Shown: positions 1-6,992, numbered from the stretch's first letter. The stretch is DNA of 9,523 nt from JAJFFW01 sp039197915 (GCA_039197915.1 JBCCTV010000120.1:1-9523), one strand, 5' to 3'. Numbers and translations: made by a program. The notes: generated by a model not told the origin, from the letters alone.

Positions 1-2179
1 CATTCAGCGTAACATTATTGCGCGATATGGAATTTTCGTTACCGGTGATCGTATTATCGCTGCCTGAGATCATATTGGTGTCGCCGGTAATGACATTTTT
101 ATTGCCAGAAACGGAATTGAAAGACCCAGTAATTTCGTTGTCATTTCCGTTCACAACGTTCCAATCGCCCTCAACAGTGTTCTTGCTACCGACGATATCG
201 TTCCAAACACCACGCACATAGTTCGACGCGCCATTTATAGTGTTATTGTCGCCGTCCACGTCGTTTTTACTATCTTCAATTATATTGCTGTCCCCGACGA
301 TGCTGTTTTCGTTACCCATTATTTCGTTCATCACGCCCTCGGCGAAATTTTTGTTGCCGTAGATCGTATTATTAAGGGAGCGGATGATATTTTCGTAGCC
401 AGACACGTCATTTTGCGCGCCCTGAATATCGTTCTTGTTACCAACTATTTTGTTACTGGACCCAATTATACCGTTCTCGGCACCGTCAATTTCGTTCAGG
501 TCAAGGGTTATTGTGTTATTGTTTCCCAAAACTGTGTTTTCGTTCCCGTCGACCGAATTATCGTTGCCATCGATTGCGTTATTAGAGAATGTAATAGTGT
601 TATCGTTACCGTTTACGGAGTTGTCATTACCATTGACAATGTTGTCAAAACCTTCGATGGAATTTCCAAGTCCAACTACTGTATTCGATGGGTCACTGAC
701 GGTATTCGGGCCTCCGGAACCACTGCCGCCCGCATCATCGGTATTTCCTTCGCCGCCACTGTCGCCAGCACCATCGCCTTCGCCGCCGGATCCCACGCCC
801 GTGTCGCCGCTTCCTCCGTCTTGATCTCCCGATCCGCCCGGTGCGCCTTCGCCACCGTCTCCATTTCCGCCGGATGTTCCGCCATTATCCTGCCCGGGGC
901 CTTCCGCGCCGCCACCTTCATTGTCGCCGCCGGCATCTCCAGAATTTCCATTATTTGACTCTCCGGACCCAGACTCTCCGGAGCCAGATCCTCCGTCACT
1001 TGAGCCGCCCGTATCAGTCCCATCACCCGATGCGTTTCCACCGTCGCCGGAACCGCTGTCGCCTCCCCCGTTTCCATTGGGCTCTGAGCCGCCATCTCCA
1101 GTGGTGTCACCGGAATTGCTTTCACCGCTCGCGCCCCCTTCACCATTAGGAGGTTCGGAGTCATCGTCATTTCGTCCTTCGCCATCGCCGATAAACGATC
1201 CAGCATCGCTATCAGCACCAGTAGAATTGTCCTGACTTTGATCTGTCGAGGACGCTTCGTTGCCCACACTGCCGTCACTTGTGTCAGAACGGTTATCCGT
1301 AGTCGTCTCATCTTCCGGCTGCTCGAGCTGGCGCTGCGCCACATCAAGAACGGTGTTCACCCCCTGGCGACCGGTTTCCGTGGCGCCCGGAGCGCGGTCT
1401 GCGTTTTGTGTTTCAGCAACTGCTGCTCCTACGGCCCTGCGGCGGCGGGTTTCGCGGGATTCCGTTTCGGAGGGTGCGCCATCGCTTTGTGCTTCAGAAG
1501 CCTGCGCCGTAGAAGGCGCATCGTCGGCCCCAGTGCGATTCTCTTCTGTCTCCGCGGCGGGGGAGTCGTCAGCCACTTCCGCCGCCTCTTCTGGCTTTTC
1601 AGCGCTTGCCTGTTGTGGCGCAGGCGCTTGTGCGCCCGTAGGACCGTCATTGATCCGCCCAACTTGTAAGTTGGCGCCGCTTACGGTTGCTCGAGCGCCA
1701 GCCGGCACCAGCGAGCGTTCACCCGTTTCTAGCAACTCAACGCGCACGGCGCCTTCGGTCACCGACACAGAGTGCGATTTACTCCGTGTATCAACGACAA
1801 ATGTGGTCCCTTTAACGACCGCTGACACTGTTGATGAGCGAACTTCAAAATGAGGCGCACGACGTCGGTTGACCGTATATTGGCCCACCCCGGACGATTG
1901 CAGGATCAAAGTTCGTTTTCTCTTTTTGGGTGTCCCAATGACGATACGGGCATTTGCGCCTAAGCGAATTGCCTGCTCGCCCCTCATGATCAGTGCTGAT
2001 GATTTTGCTCCCGTCGCGACCCAGTCGCCGGGGTTAATGCGCGCGCCAGCAACTATACGCTGGTTTCCGGTGACGGTGACCTCGCCGGTCGCTTCCTCCA
2101 ATACCCATTCAGCCGCCGAGGCGAGCGATGCGCCAGCAAACGACAACAAACAGATTAATGAGCGTAAAAGACCCCGCAT
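1..2179 (-). CDS. FecR-domain large repeat exoprotein (partial; C-terminus beyond left edge)
   Basis: An open frame runs unbroken from ATG 2179 to the window edge (726 codons), so the protein is larger than seen. Domains in order: signal peptide at residues 1-23 (Arg2/Arg6, hydrophobic LICLLSFAGASLA, likely cut after ASAA); FecR domain at about 24-170 (GEVTV, INPGDWVATGAKS, IRLGANARIVIG, STVSAVVKGTTFVVD, VTEGAVRVEL); Ala/Glu/Thr-rich acidic linker at about 180-340 with an RRRR patch at 245-248; Gly/Ser/Asp/Asn-rich linker at 344-490; 33 heptads of N-x-[I/V]-x-G-x-x at 492-722. The start is set by the signal peptide; there is no good ribosome binding site, only GGTGG inside a hairpin. FecR domains are known from periplasmic iron regulators and from many large envelope proteins. 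With no transmembrane helix after the FecR domain and long repeats, a surface or secreted adhesin-like role is inferred. It is divergent from a TpsB transporter, a likely partner. No TPS haemagglutination domain or RTX nonapeptides are visible. Function is not proven. Confidence 0.85.
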   Translation of the reverse strand, partial: MRGLLRSLICLLSFAGASLASAAEWVLEEATGEVTVTGNQRIVAGARINPGDWVATGAKSSALIMRGEQAIRLGANARIVIGTPKKRKRTLILQSSGVGQYTVNRRRAPHFEVRSSTVSAVVKGTTFVVDTRSKSHSVSVTEGAVRVELLETGERSLVPAGARATVSGANLQVGRINDGPTGAQAPAPQQASAEKPEEAAEVADDSPAAETEENRTGADDAPSTAQASEAQSDGAPSETESRETRRRRAVGAAVAETQNADRAPGATETGRQGVNTVLDVAQRQLEQPEDETTTDNRSDTSDGSVGNEASSTDQSQDNSTGADSDAGSFIGDGEGRNDDDSEPPNGEGGASGESNSGDTTGDGGSEPNGNGGGDSGSGDGGNASGDGTDTGGSSDGGSGSGESGSGESNNGNSGDAGGDNEGGGAEGPGQDNGGTSGGNGDGGEGAPGGSGDQDGGSGDTGVGSGGEGDGAGDSGGEGNTDDAGGSGSGGPNTVSDPSNTVVGLGNSIEGFDNIVNGNDNSVNGNDNTITFSNNAIDGNDNSVDGNENTVLGNNNTITLDLNEIDGAENGIIGSSNKIVGNKNDIQGAQNDVSGYENIIRSLNNTIYGNKNFAEGVMNEIMGNENSIVGDSNIIEDSKNDVDGDNNTINGASNYVRGVWNDIVGSKNTVEGDWNVVNGNDNEITGSFNSVSGNKNVITGDTNMISGSDNTITGNENSISRNNVTLN
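14..706 (-). repeat. 33 tandem heptapeptide repeats (21-nt units) in the FecR exoprotein
   Basis: Residues 492-722 of the exoprotein form 33 consecutive 7-residue units, consensus N-x-[I/V]-x-G-x-x. Examples are NSVNGND, NTINGAS, NVITGDT and NTITGNE. Position 1 is Asn in 33/33, position 3 is Ile/Val in 32/33 (one Ala), and position 5 is Gly in 27/33. Variable positions are mostly polar. Two units would make a 14-residue coil, reminiscent of YadA/Hep_Hag-type head repeats and other beta-rolls; that fold is an inference. DNA copies are diverged at synonymous sites, so this is an old, protein-selected array and not a recent expansion. The tract is A+T-richer than the adjoining linker. The register breaks at the last residues in the window (NSISRNN then VTLN). 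Confidence 0.9.
710..1150 (-). repeat. Low-complexity Gly/Ser/Asp/Asn-rich linker coding tract
   Basis: Residues 344-490 of the exoprotein are almost entirely Gly, Ser, Asp, Asn, Glu and Thr, with no aromatic residue or cysteine. Short motifs recur irregularly, such as SGSGE-type and DGG-type clusters. The DNA is rich in GGC/GGA/GAC codons, which leaves long spurious open frames on the opposite strand. It is probably a flexible, acidic stalk between the FecR domain and the heptad array. No RTX-type GGxGxDx(aliphatic)x unit is present. Confidence 0.8.
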
Positions 2180-2206
2180 AGCGCCACCAAAGTTTCACGT
2201 GGCGCT
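2180..2206 (-). promoter_or_regulatory. Hairpin abutting the FecR-exoprotein start codon
   Basis: AGCGCCAC (2180-2187) and GTGGCGCT (2199-2206) form a perfect 8-bp inverted repeat with an 11-nt loop. The stem ends at the base directly before the ATG at 2179. In the minus-strand transcript it covers the only Shine-Dalgarno-like bases (GGTGG). It could limit translation of the large exoprotein or act as a protein or RNA target. The dyad is seen directly; the regulatory role is inferred. Confidence 0.5.
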
Positions 2207-2242
2207 GGAATATCGAATTATCGCGAATGAGCACTTAACGAG

Positions 2243-2261
2243 TTTGATAAAAATCATTAAC
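2243..2261. promoter_or_regulatory. Fur-box-like imperfect dyad in the divergent promoter region
   Basis: TTTGATAAAAATCATTAAC matches the classical 19-bp Fur box (GATAATGATAATCATTATC) at 13 of 19 positions, with the right half almost complete (AATCATTA-C). It contains TGAT-AAAA-ATCA as a short dyad. It lies between the exoprotein and transporter genes, where it could control both. The stretch is A+T-rich, so a chance match is quite possible. Confidence 0.25.
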
Positions 2262-2272
2262 AAATGAACTAT

Positions 2273-2295
2273 TAAGGAGTTTTCCTTAGACGTCT
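2273..2295. promoter_or_regulatory. Short perfect dyad plus adjoining palindrome upstream of the transporter
   Basis: TAAGGA-GTTT-TCCTTA (2273-2288) is a perfect 6-bp inverted repeat with a 4-nt spacer. It shares its last base with the palindrome AGACGTCT (2288-2295). Both sit 33-55 bp before the transporter start, so they would fall in its promoter or 5' leader. They may be an operator or leader hairpin. No convincing -35/-10 pair was seen, only a lone TTGATA at 2244-2249 with a poor -10. Confidence 0.25.
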
Positions 2296-2312
2296 GACGT
2301 TGAGTTGCGTTT

Positions 2313-2318
2313 AGGGGA
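2313..2318 (+). promoter_or_regulatory. Ribosome binding site of the TpsB transporter
   Basis: AGGGGA lies 9 nt before the ATG at 2328. It supports that start, which also gives a full signal peptide. Confidence 0.6.
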
Positions 2319-2327
2319 ATCCTGCGA

Positions 2328-3923
2328 ATGGAGCGTGCTGTCACGTTCTCAATCGCGCTGGTTGCGATGGTTTGGGCTGGGCTGGGGCAGTCGACGGCGC
2401 AGGTGCGCTCTCTGCGTGACGGCCCTTCCATTTCTGACGTCGCTCAACAAGACACCCTTGCAATCGCAAGCATTCGCTTCCGTGGCGCAAAAGCATTCAG
2501 TGAAGGAACCTTAAGTGACGCCGTTAAGGCGAACATTCGCGCGCCCGTGACACGCAAGCGACTGCAAGCGATTTCCGATAGCGTTACCCAGCTCTATGTT
2601 GACAATGGTTATTTCCTGTCAAAGGCCGTCATTAAACCCCAATCATTCGAAAACGGCATCGTCTATCTTGATATCGTTGAAGGTTATTTGAGCGGTGTAG
2701 AAATCAACGGCGCCGCTGACCATCCTCTAACATCCTATTTTACGACGGCTCTCTCGGAGAGACCACTCAAGAGACAGACTTTCGAGCGCGCCGTGACGCT
2801 GATCAACGGGCTCCCCGGGCACCGCATAACCGGTCGAAAACTCGATATCGCAACAGCCGATGCCGGCGCACATTTCCTCAGCCTGGAAGTAAAAAGACAA
2901 CGCGTCCGTGCACAAATCGATGCGACAAACAAAGGCGTTCGGGAGGGCGAAGCATGGCGAGCCCTAGCCGGAATTGAACTTGTCTCCGTGCTCAGACCCG
3001 GCGATAGGCTCGGCGCTGGCGCGTTGACGCGCCCCGGCGCGCCCTCCGAATTGGCGTATTTTGTAGCCCGTTATTCAATGCCGATTGGCGCAAGCGGCGC
3101 CCGGGTCTTCGCGGACGGCGTATTCTCTGACACAAGTCCACAAAGTGCGCTCGTTGGACGCGACCTTGAGGGTACACTGAGGAGCTTTGGCATCGGCGCC
3201 GAGTACCCAATCATTCAGCGACGAAATGAGACGCTTAACATCAGCACACGATTTGACTGGATAAATTCCAGAGAACTAGAAAACGACAGTCTGCTCTATG
3301 AGGATCGTTTGAGGGTTATAAGGGCGGAAGCACAGTACGCAAAGAAGCTCAGCGACACGAGCCGGACGGTATTTGAAGTGCGCGCCAGCCAAGGCTTGCC
3401 GTCGCTCAACGCTTCGACAACAGTTGGCGAATTTACATCGCGCCCTGATGCAGACGCTGAATTTTTTAAAATCGATGGAAGCGCCGCGGTACAGACCTAT
3501 ATCAGCGATCGGATCAGCCTGACTGGCTCCGCAATTGGGCAATACACGGATGATACGCTTCTCTTCCTTGAGGAATTTGCCCTAGGCGGCGGCTCGTTTG
3601 GTCGCGCCTATGACTTCGGTGAAGTCCTCGGTGAACAAGGCGTCGCTGGCTTCGTAGAGGCCGGATATCACGGAAAGACGAACGGTCCCATTAAACGCTG
3701 GGAATTATATTCCTATGCGGACGTTGGAGCCGTATGGAACGCAGGCGCCGGCTTTTCCGTTGACGGAGACCCTTTGTACTCAGCTGGCGGCGGTTTTCGG
3801 GTTAATCTTTTTAACAATGTCACACTGAATTATGAGGCGGCTTACCCGCTCGCTGACGCGCCGTTTACTGAAGATGACGATAGTCTGAGGCATCGCCTCC
3901 AAATTGGAGTTTCCTACCCCTAA
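2328..3923 (+). CDS. Two-partner secretion outer-membrane transporter (TpsB; ShlB/FhaC/HecB family)
   Basis: This 531-residue protein has the usual TpsB layout and length. A signal peptide at about 1-24 (hydrophobic SIALVAMVWAGLG, then QSTA) is followed by POTRA1 at about 43-121. That domain ends in the family signature: GYFLSKAV (94-101), then VYLDIVEGYL (112-121). POTRA2 follows at about 122-190 (LINGLPGHRI), and a 16-strand-type beta-barrel at about 191-531. The loop-6 motif equivalent to VRGY is GGSFGRAYD (421-429), with the conserved Arg426. TpsB proteins bind their exoprotein in the periplasm through the POTRA domains and pass it through the barrel to the cell surface without ATP. The long alpha-helical N-terminal plug helix of FhaC is not obvious; residues 26-42 could be a short equivalent. 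The C-terminus ends Tyr-Pro, not in an aromatic residue. The probable substrate is the divergently encoded FecR-repeat protein, inferred from position only. It converges with guaA, 126 bp away. Confidence 0.9.
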   Translation: MERAVTFSIALVAMVWAGLGQSTAQVRSLRDGPSISDVAQQDTLAIASIRFRGAKAFSEGTLSDAVKANIRAPVTRKRLQAISDSVTQLYVDNGYFLSKAVIKPQSFENGIVYLDIVEGYLSGVEINGAADHPLTSYFTTALSERPLKRQTFERAVTLINGLPGHRITGRKLDIATADAGAHFLSLEVKRQRVRAQIDATNKGVREGEAWRALAGIELVSVLRPGDRLGAGALTRPGAPSELAYFVARYSMPIGASGARVFADGVFSDTSPQSALVGRDLEGTLRSFGIGAEYPIIQRRNETLNISTRFDWINSRELENDSLLYEDRLRVIRAEAQYAKKLSDTSRTVFEVRASQGLPSLNASTTVGEFTSRPDADAEFFKIDGSAAVQTYISDRISLTGSAIGQYTDDTLLFLEEFALGGGSFGRAYDFGEVLGEQGVAGFVEAGYHGKTNGPIKRWELYSYADVGAVWNAGAGFSVDGDPLYSAGGGFRVNLFNNVTLNYEAAYPLADAPFTEDDDSLRHRLQIGVSYP

Positions 3924-4009
3924 TCCGCCATTGTACAGCGCCAGGTATTTAAACCGCACAAAACCGTATCGAAACACATTTCGCCTGTCAGATGAGCGAG
4001 TTCGGCCGT

Positions 4010-4034
4010 ATCACACAAGCCGGCGCTTGATGAT
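4010..4034. terminator. Hairpin in the convergent gap between the transporter and guaA
   Basis: In the minus-strand RNA, CAAGC-GCCG-GCTTG forms a 5-bp stem. It extends through a G-U pair and a one-base bulge into ATCA/TGAT, about 10 pairs in all. No U-run follows on either strand, so it is not a canonical intrinsic terminator. It may protect 3' ends or assist Rho-dependent termination of guaA. The rest of 3924-4049 shows nothing recognisable apart from an 8-bp palindrome GGCGCGCC at 4036-4043. Confidence 0.25.
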
Positions 4035-4049
4035 CGGCGCGCCTGAGGG

Positions 4050-5612
4050 CTATTCCCACTCGATTGTACCAGGCGGTTTTGACGTCACATCATAGACGAC
4101 GCGGTTCACACCTTGAACTTCATTGACAATTCGCGTTGCGCAACGGCCTAAGAATTCATGGGTAAACGGATAATAATCAGCAGTCATTCCATCGGTTGAT
4201 GTAACCGCGCGCAAGGCGAGCACGTTTTCGTAGGACCGTTGGTCACCCATCACACCGACCGTTTGTACGGGAAGCAAAACAGAGAACGCTTGCCAAATTT
4301 CGTCGTAAAGCCCAGCCTTCCGGATTTCATCGAGATATACAGCGTCCGCCTTGCGTAGCGTATCCGCCCGCTCTTTTGTGACCGCGCCAGGCAAGCGAAT
4401 GGCGAGCCCCGGACCTGGAAAAGGGTGTCGACTGACAAAAGCGTCCGGCAAGCCTAATTCGCGGCCCAACGCGCGCACCTCGTCCTTAAACAATGTGCGC
4501 AACGGTTCGACTAGCTTTAGGTTCATGCGCTCTGGCAGACCGCCAACGTTATGGTGAGACTTGATCGTAACCGATGGTCCACCGTCAAACGAAACGCTTT
4601 CTATAACATCCGGATACAAAGTGCCTTGGGCGAGGAATTCAGCATTCGATATCTTGTTCGCTTCTTCCTCAAACACATCAATGAAAAGCGCGCCGATGGC
4701 TTTGCGTTTTTTCTCGGGATCATCAAGCCCCTCAAGGGCTGTCAAGAACTTTTCCTCCGCATCAATATGAATGAGGGGGATATTATAGCTATCACGAAAC
4801 AAGCGAACGACTTCTTCGCCTTCGCCCAAGCGCATGAGCCCTGTATCGACAAACACGCAGGTCAATTGATCACCGATGGCCTCGTGCAAAAGCACAGCGG
4901 CAACCGAGGAGTCAACGCCGCCTGAAAGTCCACAAATGACGTGGCCGTCGCCAACTTGGTCTCGCACCGCTTGAATGGCTTCAGCGCGAAAGGCGGCCAT
5001 TGTCCAATCGCCTTCAAAGCCAGCAATCCGTTTAATGAAGTTTTCGAGGAGCCTCGCGCCATCGGGCGTATGCACAACTTCCGGATGGAACTGAACGCCG
5101 TAAAACTTGCGGTGCTCATCGGCGATTGCCGCAAAAGGCGCGCCTGGCGATGTGGCAAGCGCCACGAACCCGTCCGGCAGCGCATCGACCCGGTCTCCGT
5201 GGCTCATCCAAACCGTTTTATCGTCGCCAACCCGCCATACGCCATCAAAGAGCGGGCTTTCTTTTTCAACGGTGACGTCCGCGCGACCAAACTCTCTGTG
5301 GTCGGACGGCGAGACGGCGCCGCCCAGTTGGCTGCACATCGCCTGTTCGCCATAGCAGATGCCCAAAACCGGTGCGCCAAAGGTGAATATGGACGGGTCT
5401 GCTCTCGGAGCCTCGGCGGCGCTGACACTCGCGGGACCACCGGATAAAATGATCGCTTTCGGTGAGAAAGAGCCAAGAAAATCAGCATCAATATGATTAT
5501 AGGGATGCACTTCACAGTACACACCGATTTCGCGAAGACGACGAGCGATGAGTTGGGTAACCTGGCTTCCAAAATCGACAATCAGAGCGCGCTCATGGCG
5601 AGCATTTTCCAT
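4050..5612 (-). CDS. guaA: GMP synthase (glutamine-hydrolysing)
   Basis: This enzyme converts XMP to GMP using ATP and glutamine, the last step of de novo guanine nucleotide synthesis in the cytosol. At 520 residues it is full length. The N-terminal class I glutamine amidotransferase (about 8-197) has the nucleophile Cys86 in LGICYGEQ and the partner residues His176 and Glu178 in QFHPE. The ATP-pyrophosphatase domain has the PP-loop SGGVDSS (230-236). The C-terminal dimerisation and XMP-binding domain has RHPFPGPGLAIR (395-406), GDQRSYEN (456-463) and the classic ending KPPGTIEWE. Start at ATG 5612 is supported by an AGAGAGGGA ribosome binding site about 4 nt upstream. It is the last gene of the minus-strand cluster, 33 bp after the RsmB-like gene, so it is probably translated from a shared message with guaB. 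Confidence 0.98.
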   Translation of the reverse strand: MENARHERALIVDFGSQVTQLIARRLREIGVYCEVHPYNHIDADFLGSFSPKAIILSGGPASVSAAEAPRADPSIFTFGAPVLGICYGEQAMCSQLGGAVSPSDHREFGRADVTVEKESPLFDGVWRVGDDKTVWMSHGDRVDALPDGFVALATSPGAPFAAIADEHRKFYGVQFHPEVVHTPDGARLLENFIKRIAGFEGDWTMAAFRAEAIQAVRDQVGDGHVICGLSGGVDSSVAAVLLHEAIGDQLTCVFVDTGLMRLGEGEEVVRLFRDSYNIPLIHIDAEEKFLTALEGLDDPEKKRKAIGALFIDVFEEEANKISNAEFLAQGTLYPDVIESVSFDGGPSVTIKSHHNVGGLPERMNLKLVEPLRTLFKDEVRALGRELGLPDAFVSRHPFPGPGLAIRLPGAVTKERADTLRKADAVYLDEIRKAGLYDEIWQAFSVLLPVQTVGVMGDQRSYENVLALRAVTSTDGMTADYYPFTHEFLGRCATRIVNEVQGVNRVVYDVTSKPPGTIEWE

Positions 5613-5645
5613 AAATCCCTCTCTTTCATCGGCTAGTGATCGAAA

Positions 5646-6992
5646 TTAAGTGCTGCGTTCGTTGTGGGTTGAATGGGCTGTTTTAAGCAAAGCAGAAACA
5701 AAGAAGCCGTCTGAACGCGTTCGCCTTGGCGAGAGCCGTAACGCCGCATACGGTATATTATCGATTGCTGAAGCGCAGGGCGACAATTCCGAAACGCCCT
5801 GTCTTTCAATCACGCCGGATCCTAACAATCGCTCATCAAGACTGACCGGCGAAAAGTCCTGATACTCTGATAGGAAAGCCGCGATCTGAGTCTCGTTTTC
5901 CTCCACGAAGACCGAGCACGTCACCCAGATCAGAACCCCTCCCGGCTTTACGTAAGCCGACGCCTCGCGCAACACATCGCGTTGGTCTTTTAGTCTTTGA
6001 TCAAATTGCTTTTGCGTTAGCCGCCACTTGGTATCGGGCCTGCGGCGCCACGTTCCACTGCCCGTACATGGAGCGTCCACAAAGACCAAATCCATCTTGC
6101 CCTGAAGATCTTTGATAGGGTCAGGCGCCTCAGCGGGCGAGCGCACCTGGGCTGTTCGCACGCCAGCGCGGCGTAACCTTTCGAAAATTGGGGACAACCG
6201 CTTCGCGTCTTTATCATAGGCGTAAATCTGGCCCTTGCCCCCGGCGAGGGCGGCCAAGGCGAGCGTTTTCCCGCCACCGCCAGCGCAGAAATCGAGAACT
6301 TGCGCGCCTGAAAGGCTCCCCGCACAGGCGGAAGCGATTTGACTGCCCAGGTCCTGAACTTCAATCCAGCCCTTTCCATAGGCCGGCAAAACATCAATGG
6401 CTGCGCCTTTTTTATTGGGCGCCGCTGGCGGTATCCGCAGCGCATTTGTGACGGTATTCGGCCGCTCAACGCCGATGGACGCGAGGGCTTTGGTTGCTTT
6501 TTCGACGTTTGCCTTAAGCGTGTTCACACGAAGGTCGACCGGCGCGCGCTCAGAAAATGCCGCTGCCTCTGCCTTCGTATCCGATCGAAATGCCGCCTTG
6601 AAAGACTGGTGAAGCCAGGACGGGATATCGAGAAGGTCCGCGGGATTGCCTAAACCCTCCGATGACAGAGCATCCCGCTCACTGTCCTTAAGGGCGCCCG
6701 GCCCATGATCCTCTGTACACGCAACAGCGATTGCGTCCACATCCATACCAAAGTCCCACCGCAACGCCGACAAGGCGAGTGCGCGCGGGCTGTCATCATT
6801 CATTGTTTGCGAGAGGACGCCTTTACGCCTCAAAACATCCATGCAAAGCCCAAGGATAAACGCGCGGTCTTTGGACCCTGCAAATCTATGGTTGCGCGCC
6901 CAATCCTTCACTAACAGGCTCATCGGCGCAGGTCGTTGCTCGAATTCGGTCAGAACTTCGATTGATGCAGAAAGAAGACCTGGTGTTCGCAT
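5646..6992 (-). CDS. RsmB/NOP-family SAM-dependent RNA m5C methyltransferase
   Basis: The 448-residue product matches the RsmB/NSUN family, which methylates cytosine-5 in rRNA (RsmB acts on 16S C967). An N-terminal helical RNA-binding region includes HRFAGSKDRAFI (35-46). EVQDLGSQ (211-218) precedes motif I VLDFCAGGGGKTLAL (232-246), which binds SAM. Motif IV VDAPCTGSGTWRRRPDTKWR (305-324) carries Cys309, which releases the product. Motif VI WVTCSVFVEENE (356-367) carries the catalytic Cys359. The C-terminal SDGFFVSALLK closes the fold. Both cysteines are present, so it should be active. The TWRRRPD form is typical of alphaproteobacterial members, as far as I recall. Start at ATG 6992 keeps the conserved N-terminus; the ribosome binding site is weak (GGA). 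It lies 50 bp after guaB and 33 bp before guaA. The exact rRNA target cannot be read from the sequence; it may be canonical RsmB or a paralogue. Confidence 0.93.
   Translation of the reverse strand: MRTPGLLSASIEVLTEFEQRPAPMSLLVKDWARNHRFAGSKDRAFILGLCMDVLRRKGVLSQTMNDDSPRALALSALRWDFGMDVDAIAVACTEDHGPGALKDSERDALSSEGLGNPADLLDIPSWLHQSFKAAFRSDTKAEAAAFSERAPVDLRVNTLKANVEKATKALASIGVERPNTVTNALRIPPAAPNKKGAAIDVLPAYGKGWIEVQDLGSQIASACAGSLSGAQVLDFCAGGGGKTLALAALAGGKGQIYAYDKDAKRLSPIFERLRRAGVRTAQVRSPAEAPDPIKDLQGKMDLVFVDAPCTGSGTWRRRPDTKWRLTQKQFDQRLKDQRDVLREASAYVKPGGVLIWVTCSVFVEENETQIAAFLSEYQDFSPVSLDERLLGSGVIERQGVSELSPCASAIDNIPYAALRLSPRRTRSDGFFVSALLKTAHSTHNERST

Noticed and set aside
1..706. CRISPR array or tandem DNA repeat
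   Set aside because: The period is 21 nt without spacers, copies are not identical in DNA, and the repetition is explained by a coding heptad array.
710..1150. RTX calcium-binding repeats in the Gly/Asp-rich tract
   Set aside because: No GGxGxDx(aliphatic)x nonapeptide occurs; the tract lacks the regularly placed hydrophobic residue.
413..1853. Several long plus-strand open frames (413-958, 435-824, 921-1235, 1260-1853)
   Set aside because: They are antisense to the exoprotein. Their low-complexity Pro/Ser/Val-rich translations are the mirror of the heptad and Gly-rich codons, and they have no family resemblance. The minus frame has a signal peptide, a FecR domain and repeats.
2305..2514. 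Short plus-strand open frame overlapping the transporter start
   Set aside because: It is out of frame with the transporter, which has a good ribosome binding site, signal peptide and POTRA domains.
4036..4043. Palindrome GGCGCGCC after guaA as an operator or attachment site
   Set aside because: An 8-bp G+C palindrome in this composition is easily due to chance, and no repeat partner or integrase is present.
3904..4095. Small plus-strand open frame across the convergent gap, and the minus-strand counterpart at 3780-3977
   Set aside because: They overlap the ends of the two flanking genes, have no convincing ribosome binding site and show no recognisable protein.
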